A stretch of 64,000 bases of DNA from Choristoneura fumiferana. Its lineage: Eukaryota; Arthropoda; Insecta; Lepidoptera; Tortricidae. The position numbers were made by a program, and so were the translations under genes. The stretch covers positions 8,900,187 through 8,964,186 of the forward strand of contig NC_133500.1 in NCBI RefSeq assembly GCF_025370935.1, written 5' to 3'. A model generated the notes under the pieces. That model was not told the origin of the DNA and searched no databases. It saw only the letters and a program-made list of their open reading frames with translations. Positions 33,113 through 45,200 of this stretch are shown piece by piece. The first letter of the stretch is position 1. Each line of letters begins with the position of its first letter.

Positions 33113-36111
33113 GGAAACAAAAAGGCTAAAATGAATGCGTGACCTTTCCAAGTAGCTACTCAATTACGCGGACCACAAAGCCATCGCGTATTCCGTCTAA
33201 AAAGACGCCAAACATTGAATCATACTTTCAGATCTCTGAATTACGATAAATTCTTATCGATTTAAGTTATTGACACATGAAATTATCATTTTAAAACAGA
33301 AATTCAATAAACTTTCCAAAATATTTTGATGGCATACATACCATTGACAGGCGAGCGAGGTTGTTTGAATAGATATTTCTGTAGGAGGAATCCATAAGTT
33401 ATCGTGTCTCATTCACTGTAATCCAATATTGCACATAATCACCAACTTTTAAGTGATTTTTCTTCGGAGAACACAATTTGTAATAATAAAAACTCTATTC
33501 AACAGATCGTCGACTCCATTACGCACAATATGACGCTCATTCAAGTGTGATACTCTTTACGTTGGAATTTATTTTATATTGCCAAAAAAAGTACAAAATA
33601 ATACATGTACGTTTCTTAAAATATATTTTATAAATTAAAATAAGTACGACTATAGTTCATAAGCACAAAAAAACATTTTTTAGTATAAAAGTGCTAATAC
33701 TTGTAAAGGATTTCCGTAGCCACTTCCGGGGAGGACGTTGCCAGCGCAATGCTCCCGAATTTAGCAATCACGATCGGTAGCGAACCGGTTGGAATGTAGC
33801 AAGAAGTTCGATTCTACCTTCAGTTTTATCCATCGCACGGTTTTATCATTGATATTTATTAACTTTAAAAGTATAAGATAAGCAAAATGCTATGATGTAA
33901 ATTTTGCAAGTTGTCACTTTTTTCGTCAATCTAACTAAGGAAAACCACAAGATTGCACGTTTTTATTGATTTATACATAATAATTATATAAAATCAAACC
34001 AGATATGAAATCGTTAATAATTTCAAACGGTAAATAATTTTCAAGTAAACTTACTTAAATATATTCTGAACTGAGCATTTGCATAAGTTGGAACGGCTTA
34101 TGTATTGTTCATCCATCAGTTTAGCAGTCTATGGTTATTACGTTTCGTACAACGCAGCTACTGTTTATGTAACAATGAAAATTCTGAGAGAGTAAAGTTT
34201 GATCACAGCTTTCTGTTCAATAGCAAGAAATTTAGTAAGTTTGACAAGGAACGTCAAACAAAATGGATTCGACCGAGCCCTCTGGCTACCCCCGAGTAAA
34301 ATGTACGCTTCGGGGACTCGTTAACTAATAAAATAAGCCCTTAACGTATCAAAATTATCAGGTGAATATGATTAAGTTGAAGATAGTGTATTTAACTTAA
34401 GTGACAACAATGAGTCATCTCAGTGTTTTTGCATAACAATCGATAGAATGGATTTAGGTTAAGATCTCTGTGCTCTAGGACTCGGAACAATACAAAATTG
34501 AAACTGGAAATATATCGTTACAACTTGCTGTTATTTTCGTCTCACGCAAGTAATATATTATTGTTTATTTATAGGCTCGATGCGGAAACGTATCGATATG
34601 TCATCGGTGTTCTAACTATAGTTTTTTTATAGAAAAAAATGATTTGGTATTTAGATTTAAATCTACGTTTGGATTAGATTGCGAAAGAGTTGTAATATCG
34701 AATGTCGCCGCAACCTTGTGATGAATGGATAGAAAGTAATTCGTCGCCTTTTGTGTCGTTAGACAATGGTGAAATTTGTGTTTGATTTCCTGCCTATAAG
34801 CTGTTATGGGCGTTTAAACTTTTTGCACCTTCGTTCGTTTTTGTTACCCTTTTACTTCGTATATTATTAATACTAAGTCTAAGACTTCAAGCCTATGGTA
34901 TTGAGATAACAGTGAAACTATTACTTTTTAAGTATACTTGTGAAAGTATTTAATACACTCATTTATTTATTATTACCTCTTATCTATTAAGCAGTTTTAC
35001 TCAGCTGAGTTTAGAGTTAAGTTTCATAATTAGTGTTCACAATAAACAGCTGTAATAAACTGTATCACTATTTACTCTGTGATATAAAAACCATGTTAAC
35101 TAAATGAGTAGTGGTTGTGTTTTATATGGGTATAGTTCCTATAATGATATATGATTAAAGAGTGTGTATTAAAGTTACAAACTAGTTTAAAAAGTAAAAC
35201 ACTAAAGCTTCCAATTAATCAAGAACACACTCAATTTTACCAAAATTCTTATCAGTTATTTTTGTTCACTTATGAAAGTGGCAGTCAATTTGAAAATACT
35301 AACTTACTAGTATTAGAAATATGAAAATGTGGGTATGTTTCCTTTGATACACTTTAATGCTTTATAGTACTGTACTGATTGTGATGAAATTTGGTGTGGA
35401 GATAGCTTGAGACTCTGAGAAGGATATGGAATAGTTTTTATCCCGAAACTACAATACCAATGGTTGGTGACATGCTTTAATATTTTTATGGGCCTTTGCA
35501 TTGTGTAATATCGGTCTGTAGTGTGGTGTATATATCTGAGGCTCCCCATGAGGCTGACATAGTCACATTTGGTGTGCTAAAGCCTCATTAAAATATCAGA
35601 GCAAAAAAAAAAGTGAATTATGTGACCGACTACAAAATACCTGAGTTATTTCTGTTACCTAACATTGATATGGCCCTCCAAATCACGGCTATGGTCCATG
35701 GAACTATCAATTTTAATGTTTTCTTTCAATATAAAAAAAAATAGGAGCTCCCAAAGAATGGCTGAATAAATCCTTCTGATTCTCTACAATGGCAGAAGTA
35801 TTTCATTGTATTTATGTAGCAACATATATACTTATAATTCTACTAAATTTAATTTTTCTCTGTGTATCTGTTTTCTGTATCACTTACTATTTCTGGTGTA
35901 CAATAAATAGTCTTTGTATTGTATTATATTGTGATGACTAGAATAGTTTCTAGAATCTAGAAAATTCATGCCCAGGATAGGGAAGAGTGGTGGACGAAAC
36001 GGGCCTTTGCCCAGCAGTGGGAGATTCTTCGGGTGACATAAAAAAAATCTAGAAGGTTGTTTCTCATTATCATATTCTACAAACAAGTATTAATTCTTAT
36101 TTTTTTTACAG
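33113..36111. other. Divergent intergenic region between lines and MRCK
   Basis: This holds the 5' ends of the minus-strand lines gene and the plus-strand MRCK gene. Two GCGGACCACAA motifs (33070-33080 and 33167-33177) lie just upstream of lines. A repeat tail ending CATAGTCACATTTGGTGTGC followed by TAAAGCCTC lies at about 35552-35600, with a sister at 38600-38660. Another repeat tail (CCTTTGCCCAGCAGTGGGAG) is at about 36004. No further exon could be fixed. Confidence 0.4.
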
Positions 36112-36233
36112 GTACATAACAAACAATGGAACAAACAAACACACACAATAAACTGCCTTAAATTTTACGGTAGCTTTTATACATAATATAGTGTTAGTGT
36201 ATGGACATGCAAGTGTTAGTGTGAATTGCCAGG
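36112..36233 (+). promoter_or_regulatory. MRCK 5' leader segment with two upstream ORFs
   Basis: A pyrimidine-rich acceptor (TTATTTTTTTTACAG) ends at 36111, so an upstream non-coding exon probably exists. Between it and the proposed start are two tiny complete frames: 36126-36161 (12 codons with stop) and 36201-36224 (8 codons with stop). Such uORFs often dampen translation. Confidence 0.5.
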
Positions 36234-39200
36234 ATGTCGGACGATGAGGATTCGTCCCCGGATTGGGCACTGGTGCCCACTAATAATGTACCTAGTGAGT
36301 ATTATTGTTCTTTATTATTCTAATAGATAAGCTAGAGCAGGGTACACTACATAAATACAAAAACTAAATTCCAAAAGTTGGAATCACAAATTTCAAATAA
36401 GTACTGATTTTTATAATTCTGAATGATTAAAACCTCTTAATATAACTATTCCGATTCTTCATAAATGCGATTTTTATAGATCCGAAATTTCAAAATATCT
36501 TAGGTTTAAAATTACACACACCAAACAATAAGAAGTCTGACTCAATAATAAAAAACAGTAGTACATACTTAAGTTTATTCATTTTCACCAAAGTGGCGGA
36601 GCTCCTATTCCGCACAATTCTAACCTATCCTAACCCATGCAGGTAAATTTTCCTAAATATTTCGTGATTTATTTATTCTATATGTTTATACCCGCTAGAG
36701 CAAGGCTGGCAAAGCCCAGGCCTGGGGACCATAAAATGCCCACCAAAGCATTTGAATTTGCCCATCAACGCAATAATTGGCGAGCCAGCTAATAGCCTAA
36801 CAAATTTTAGTAGTAGTGGCCCGGGACCGCCTCAGACTTGAAAATTTCCCTCTTTAGAAAAACTGTTTGCCACCCTTTTCCAGACATAGTGCATATAGCA
36901 ACCCCGTAAATATACACCTACTAAATATATAATATGGTACAAAATCCTTTAGACCTGTTCATGTTGAACGAGCACGCTCGACATTAACGCTTTTGACGCT
37001 GCACCCTCTGTGTACGTCACACTGTTTACGTAAACTTACTTTCATATTATTTTAGTGCAATAAAGGTACTCTACCAGGACAGTCACATCTTTTACTTAAC
37101 AATCCGTTCTTCTAACATTATAACAGTTACAACATAACTTCAACATACCTTCAACATTCGTAAATGTAAGGTCTATTAAACTAGTAGACCCTACATATGT
37201 ATTATACTGAAATAGCACCTTACATAGGTATTAGCGGGCTGTTTGTAACTCGACGTCTATGTGTGCTTTTTTGTGTAAAAATAGCACCTATGTAACCACA
37301 TTGTTACAATTAGCAGGTTCCGTAAAAGGCTACATGATTCAGCCAATTAAAATGATAGAGCATGCATTAATTAGTTCTGTATTAATATACTGATTCATGG
37401 TGATAACACAGTTGCGGCACCTAATATGCATGCTTAATATTGCACGTTTTTAAATAGAATAAACCATGAACTAAAAGAATTTCCTTGCTCGGCGAAGGTC
37501 GCGGGTGAGCAAGGAAATTCTTTTAGTTCATTGATATGGACCTCCGCAAAGTAACGCCTGATTCAATAAATTATTTAGAATAAACCATGGTGTTCTAGTG
37601 GTTTGACCTAGGGCCTCTCGAGCACAGGATAGTGGGTTCAAACCCGGGATTGCACCTCTGCGTTTTTCGAAATTCTGCAAGATTACCTGTACATTTGAAA
37701 GCAATTTAATGGTGTATGAAGTTCCCGATCTGCACTAGGCCTGCGTGGGAACTAAGACAAAAGCACTCTCATTCTGAGAGGAGGCTTGTACCCAGCAGTG
37801 GGACGTATATAGGCTGAGCTGGGATGATGATGATGATGATGAAATACTGGAAAAGATTTATTCTGTTAGTAGGCCACAAAGACCACTTTTTAACCCCCGA
37901 CGCAAAAAGAGGGTTGTTATAAGTTTGACCGCTATGTGTGTCTGTGTGTCTGTCTGTGGCATCGTAGCTCTTAAACGGGTGAACCGACTCGAATGCGGTT
38001 TTTTTATTTGAAATCAGGTTTTCTAGCGATGGTTCTTAGACATGTTTTATCAAAATCGGTTCATCCGTTTTTGAGATATTGAACTGACAATGTCGGGGGT
38101 TTTCCAACTGGTTGTGTCAATTTTATACTACATTTCAGAAAGACCATCATTGTCAAGAAAAATGCGCCGCAAAAACTTCGCACAATATTTTTTTCAATAC
38201 AAAATATATTGGTAATTGCAATAAACTTAACCAATCAACAAGGCTCTAGCTCTATACTACGAAGTGTAAAATCTGAACTTCGTACCTTGCCGTTCCGCTG
38301 ACGCTTATATTATTTAATACGAGAGTGAGAGGGACGGTATGATACGAACTTCAGTTTTCGAATTTCATAATAGCCCCCTTATAGACTTAATACATTTTTT
38401 GGTGGTGTGTATTGACGAAGGATATCCGCGAGAGGTGGTTGAGTGATTTGGACCTGTTCAATGGTGCAGTGAATGTTATTTTGAGTTGTCCGGTATCGGA
38501 AGATGCAGTACGAATTTACAGGTTCATCAAGCACTCCTTTGCAGCCAGATAATCTGGACATCGCAATAGGAGTGTTTGATGAATGTGGACATCGAGTCTT
38601 TCAATGAGGCTGGCATAGTCACACTGGTGCACTTAAGCCTCAAAAAAAAATAGAAAAAAAATAAAATAAAAATAATAGCCCCCTGAAGCAGGTGTCTTCT
38701 AATTAATGTTATTCCGATCATAGTATTTCCAACATATTGTCCGGCACGGCGCAGTAGGTATTGTTCGCTTAAGGCAACAGGGATATCCTCCACAATTATA
38801 CGAATAGCTGTTTCCTGTTCATTGTTTTTAAATATGGCCGCTGCGCTGTGCGCCCGCGATGGATTAGGCGCTTTTACGTTATCCTGTCTAATATGGACAT
38901 TGGATATGATATGACATACTTTATTACCATGGTGGTACCATCAGCCAAATATGTGGTCTACCACCCTAAAGTTCTTTACCTCAAAAGCATAAATTCCTTG
39001 TAGCGATTTACCAAGTCGCATTTTACCTCGTACTAACAAAATTTTAATAGAATCATGTACTTGACGCAATTTATCGCGCATCTTTTTACATTAGTATAAT
39101 TAATTTGTAGCATCTCATTTTTCGTGTAGTATTTTACCCTAGACGCATTTCGCCGCGATCGATGTTTGCTTGGGACTCTAATTAATTTGACAAGTTAATT

Positions 39201-42200
39201 GATGTTTGTACTAAAATACATAATCGAGGTGAAATGCGATTAAAACTAATAGAGACTAGAAAAAAACACGATTGAGACACAACGCGATACTTAAATGCAC
39301 GATCGAGGTGAAATGCGACTAAAATTTATAGCGACTAAAAAAATAAACGATTGTGACACAACACTATAATTAAAAATACGATCGAGGTAAAATGCGATTT
39401 GGTAAATCGCTACAAGGAATTTATGCTTTTGAGGTAAAGAACTAACAAACGCTAAAGCTGATAATCGTTTGCATGTCATAAAACAATTCGTTTGCATGCC
39501 ATTACACGTGTCTGTCAACTTATTTGATAGGAACCGGTTTAAAAATTGATAGACCACTTATTTGGCTGATGGTACCAATTACTGTTTTCTACACTTACAC
39601 TAATGTTAGGTATACAGGAAAGATTTGTATTTTTGTATGTTCGTCCAAAAAAAAAGTAGCTAGAAAATATGCAGGTTGAAGTGGCAATGGGCGGGCCACG
39701 GCGCTCGAAGAACAGATAACCGTTGTACGAGAAAAATCCTTGAGTGGCGACCATGAACCGGAAGACGAAGCATTGGCATGCCTCCCACTAGGTGAACTGG
39801 CGACATCGTCAGAGTCGCGGGCACCCGATGGATGCAAGTGGCGAGTTGTCGTTCATTGTGGCGTTCTAAGCGGGAGGCCTTTGTTCAGCAGTGGACGTCT
39901 TCCAGCACAGATGATGATGTACGAATGAACTTAAAAACTACTGCCAGCCAGCTCAAATTAACCACTTAATTTGAATAACTATTTTTTAACTCCCCCGGGG
40001 CCCCGACGCAAAAAGAGGGGTGTTATATGTTTGACCGTTATGTGTGTCTGTGGCACAGTAGCTCTTAAACGGGTGGACCGATTTAAATGCGGTTTTTTAT
40101 TTGAAAGCAGGTTTTCTAGCGATGGTTCTTAGACATGTTTTATCAAAATCGGTTCAGCCGTTTTTGAGATATTGAACTTTGAAGTGACAAAAGTCGGGGG
40201 TTTTCCAACTTTTTGTTGGTACCATCAGCCAAATAAGTGGTCTATCAATTTTTAAACAAGTTCCTATCAAATGAATATGTCGCTAAAGTTGAACTTTCAA
40301 GTTGACAGACAAGTCTATTAGTATTATTGTTTTATGACATGCAAACGATTATCAACTTTAGGGTTAGACCACATATTTGGGCTGATGGTACATGTCACGT
40401 GAGTGTGCTGCGGCAGCGGCTGGCGAAGTGCCAGAACCGATATGGCGGCGAAACTGGCCAAATCATGAAATGGCGGCGTTTCATGATATGCCTAGGAATT
40501 TAATGATCTGCCTAAATGCCACTAGGCAAATGCAAATCGTTAAACGGTGAGTTTTGAACGATATGACGGATGTCCCTTAGCCAATTCATGAAATGGCGCC
40601 ATTTCACGATATGCCTAGGAATTTCATGATCTGGCGGATTTTACGATCGGCTGCCGACATCTAATAAACAGGACTGGCATTTTGTCGCTTGTTGTATCTA
40701 AAAGAGCGCCAAAGGCGTGACTCGCCCGGGGCGCCTAGATGAATAAGGCGGGCCCTGATTGTAACGTAATCTCTCTTTCAGTACTCGGCATCAAGCGGCT
40801 CAAGCAAATCGAGACCCTCTTCCTGGCACGGCGGCTCCAATGCCCCAGCACGCACGGGCTGAGCGTGGAAACTCTGTTAGATGTGCTGCTAGTGCTTTAT
40901 GATGAGTGCTGCAACAGCAGTCTGCGGAGGGAGAAGGCGGTCGCTGACTTTATACAGTATGGTGAGTTTTGTCCAGCTATTACCCTATAAGGAGGCGTCC
41001 ATAAATTACGTGAGACATTTTTGAGGATTTTTTGACTCCCCCGCCCTCCCTGGTGAGATTTCGTAAGATTTTCCTTAAGTACCACCCCCTCCCCAAATGT
41101 CACGTGAGATTTTTTGAAATGTGTTTTGGCTGTAAATCCGTTGAATTTAAAAAAGAAAAAGAAAATTTGTTCTATTATTTGTTTTTTATATAATTAAATT
41201 CAATAAGAGGAACTTTAAGTCTGTCAAGTCTAGAAACCGAAAGTATTTGTCAGTTACTAATCTATGAAAGTATATTTTGTAGAAAAAAAGTTGTCCTCGC
41301 GACACATCCTCGCACATCTCTGGTGGATACGGTGCCTAATCATCAGATTTTTTTGTCCCATTCGCTGGAGACTATTAAGTCCTGATATGACCTTTAAATC
41401 CTTGTAACAGTGAAGCCAGTAGCATCGGCGTTGAAGCGGCTGCGTCTCTCCCGCGAAGACTTCGAGCTGGTGAAGGTCATCGGGCGCGGGGCCTTCGGGG
41501 AAGTGTGCGTCGTGCGAGCCTCCTTCATGCAGGTACGGTATAAGCACCCAACAGTAGCGTTTGAGACAACATTCAACAAGCCCCTTTTTCACCGATGTGA
41601 CAATTGTCAGTGACTGTTGTCATTGCTACAATCACTATCGTTCCTACTACTTTCACAGAGAGCTACCTATTTAACCACAAAGAGCCTGACATAGCATACC
41701 ACACATAACATAATCATAGCATTGACATAATCTCATATCGGGATTTACTGACAAATCTACAAATACAAGGTATCAATAAAATAACTGCTATAAAATAATC
41801 ACTAAAAAAATATAACATTGTTTACAGAGATTTTGACCAGGTTATGTATGAGAGATAAAAAAAAATGTCGTTTTTTTAAGCCTAAAATCGACGCCATGGT
41901 TCCTAAGAACAGATTGCGCTATCTGTTATAGTTTATGACTTCTCCATACTGATCCATTTGGATTGGTCAACCTGTATTTGTATATTTGTAGTATGTTTAA
42001 TGTAAAATGTAGTATGTTTAATAAAAACAATTTTTAAGCTACCTTTTAAAAAAACAATGTTATAAAGGTTTGAAATACAAGATTAGACAGAGAAAGACAT
42101 ACTGGCATGTGACGTCACACGCCAGTACCGCCATACTTGCTGCATAGAGAAAAGCGTTTGAGAAAGAGACAGGTATATAGATTTTTCAAAAAAACACTAT

Positions 42201-45200
42201 AAATCCAATTTTCAACCGATTTAAATTTTCTCTTCGCTAAACACTATCTGTTTATCTATATTTTCATAATAATATTAAGATATGGCAAAATCAGGAGTTG
42301 TCAAATACCGTATTCTTTTTCTAGGGTGCAGACATTGGTGTCAATACAACAGTGGCAACCGGCGGGACAATTTCAACCACAACCGGGGAACGCGTTTATG
42401 CCATGAAGATACTTAATAAGTGGGAGATGCTCAAGGTTAGTCGGTAATAATTAATAACATTGGCGTATCTAGGGTTATTTTTCAGGGGGGGGCTGGCCTG
42501 GATTTTTGTGCGGAGATATCAGTATTATAGAATTTTGTATCATTAGCCCAACATTCTGGGGTGGGCTAGTAAATCGATCAGTGAACTTTTTAGTATACCT
42601 TGTTGCCATGGTAACGTTTTCTAAGTTACTTATTTAAAAATAGTTGTTACAGTTTGAAGGCAATTCCTTCATGGCTCATCTACATTTTTATAACAAAGCG
42701 TGTCGCTGATGTCTCCTGAGTCACGGGCTAGAATCACATACACTATATAGTTGATTGAACCAAATATAGGTGTCTGCTAGTTTTAATACTGATGCAATCG
42801 TTTTTCCCTTGCAGCGTGCTGAGACGGCGTGTTTCCAAGAGGAGAGGGATGTCCTCGTGTTTGGCGACAGAAGGTGGATCACCAACTTGCATTACGCTTT
42901 CCAGGATGAACACAACTTGGTGAGTCGTCATGATATTGTTTTTTAATGTAGCCTGCATCATGTCCCACTGCTGGGCGAAGGTCTCCCTTTTTCTCAGCCA
43001 CTTTTCCCTAAATATGATATTTGTATCTTTTATTTAAGATGATAGTGTAAAGGTACCGTTGGGAAGCAATCACCGGATCCATGTTTTTTTATTCGACTGG
43101 ATGGATTTTTTAAACGAGCAAGTGGTTCTTCTGATGGTAAGAGATCACCATCGCCCATAAACATCTGCAACACCAGGGGTATTGCAGATGCGTTGCCAAC
43201 CTAGAGGCCTAAGATGGGATACCTCAAGAGCCACTAATTTCACCGGCTGTCTTACTCTCCACGCTGGAACACAACAGTGCAAGCACTGCTGCTTCACGGC
43301 AGGATTAGCGAGCAAGATGGTGGTAGCGATCCGGGCGGACCTTGCACAAGGCCCTACCACCTGCAATGTGCTCCCATAACGTAATTAGTATCCCACTAAA
43401 TAAATAAATAATATAAATGTGGAAAAAAAATGCAATGGAATTCGCTCCCGTCGTCTGTATATCCGGATGAATACAATCTATACTTATACAAAACCTTGTG
43501 GTTAAAGTGATAAAAAAGTCAGATAATCTATGTTGTTGTATCCAATAGAAAGTTTTGATGTAGTTACAAAATTACGATTTTTCCTCGCAAGATTTTGTGA
43601 CGTTTTCCTGGCGTCAAGAAATTTTGTATGTTTTATGTAGTTTATGATCTCGTCCTTAGGGATGCCTAGTACCCATTTGATTCCTGACCCACCATAGAAC
43701 GCTCTCACAGTAAATGTCATAATGAATACGGTATTTGACAACTGAATTTGCCATGTCATACAGTATTATGAAAATATAGATAGACAGACAGTGTTTAGCG
43801 AAGAGAAAACTTAAATAGGTTGAAAATTGGAATTATAGTGTTTTTTTTTTCAAAAATCTATATACCTGTCTCTTTCTCAAACGCTTTTCTCTGTACGTCA
43901 CATGCAAGTATGTCTTTCTCTGTCTAATCTTGAATTTCAAACCTTAATAACTTTGTTATTTGTTGAGATAGCTTAAAAATTGTTTCTCTATTCGATAACA
44001 GGCATTGTGAAGTTTTAAGTTATAAAACATATACAAAATAGTCAAATAACGTATTCCATTGTCAAGCAAAGCAAAGCAATGTCACTATAACTTTTTCTAC
44101 AATAAGGTACCACAGTGGGTCTTGCATGATTCAGTTGGTTCGATAGTACGATCAAGGGCATTAATATACTCTATCAAGACGTTAAAAATATCTATACACC
44201 TTTATGCCAGTAAACATAAGGTCGATGTATACAATTTTGACGCTATGGCTGCATTATATTTCTTGCGGCGCATTCTTCTTGGCAATGATGGTCTTTCCGA
44301 AAGTGCTGGTAGTTTGAAAAAATTGCGTGTAAAAGTGCCCATTGCGGCCTATTTACTGGATAAATCATTTGAATTTTGAATTTGAATTTATATTAACTTT
44401 GAATTTGAATTATATTGACTGCACAAGTTCGACTGTAGTGTTTGAGGGTAGGTTAATTGGTGTCAATTGTCCGATGATATTTATTTATTTCCTCTACCGC
44501 GGGTGTTAGCACGGGGTCTCCACTCCAGGACTCTTCTCGCCCAACGACTGTGTTTCCATTCTTGCAATATGTCCTGCCCATCTCCACTTTCTGCGTTCTA
44601 TGTCTGTTATTACGTCATTCACTTTAGTCTTCTGTCTGATCAACTCGTTTTTCTTTCGGTCCAGCAGGTGTATACCGAGCATTATTCGCTCCATTGCTCT
44701 TTGTACGACACGGACTCAGCAGACCTTTCCGTTAAGGTGGACACCAAAACCAAAAACCAACCACACCAAAAAGATGGACAGATGATATCCGGCAACAAGC
44801 TGGCGTAAACTGGATGCGAGTGGCAATGAATAGGCAAGACTGGAAAGTAGAGAGGAGGCCTATATCCGAAGGCTGTTATAGATAGATAGATAGATAGATT
44901 TATTTATTTAATAGTTTACTGCCTCATTAGATTGATTATAAACAGAGGTCTCGGGCAATTATCCAGCGACAATGGTCTATGAAGATGCGCACTGTTGTTT
45001 TATCGGCTAAGCTATTGTTGGTTTGATCAAATATTTTACCTCTAACTTCATTTCGACGCGTTCGACTTATAAAGTTAATCTGTTCTTGTGAAAGTTTATT
45101 TTTATTTGACCTATAAACAGGCCCTTTCTAAAAAAACAAAAAAAAAACAAAGGCATTGTTAGATAGTGATGAACAGTTTTTGAATAAGTCTTATTTTCAT

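Noticed and set aside
32980..33120. Extended N-terminus of Lines from the upstream end of the open frame
   Set aside because: The first codon would be TTG next to a splice acceptor. ATG codons at 33027 and 32979 are better, and the protein from 32979 begins with a plausible sequence.
44059..44379. 106-codon plus-strand frame
   Set aside because: Its second half is a LINE 3' tail recurring at 45815-45905, and its first part includes no known domain.
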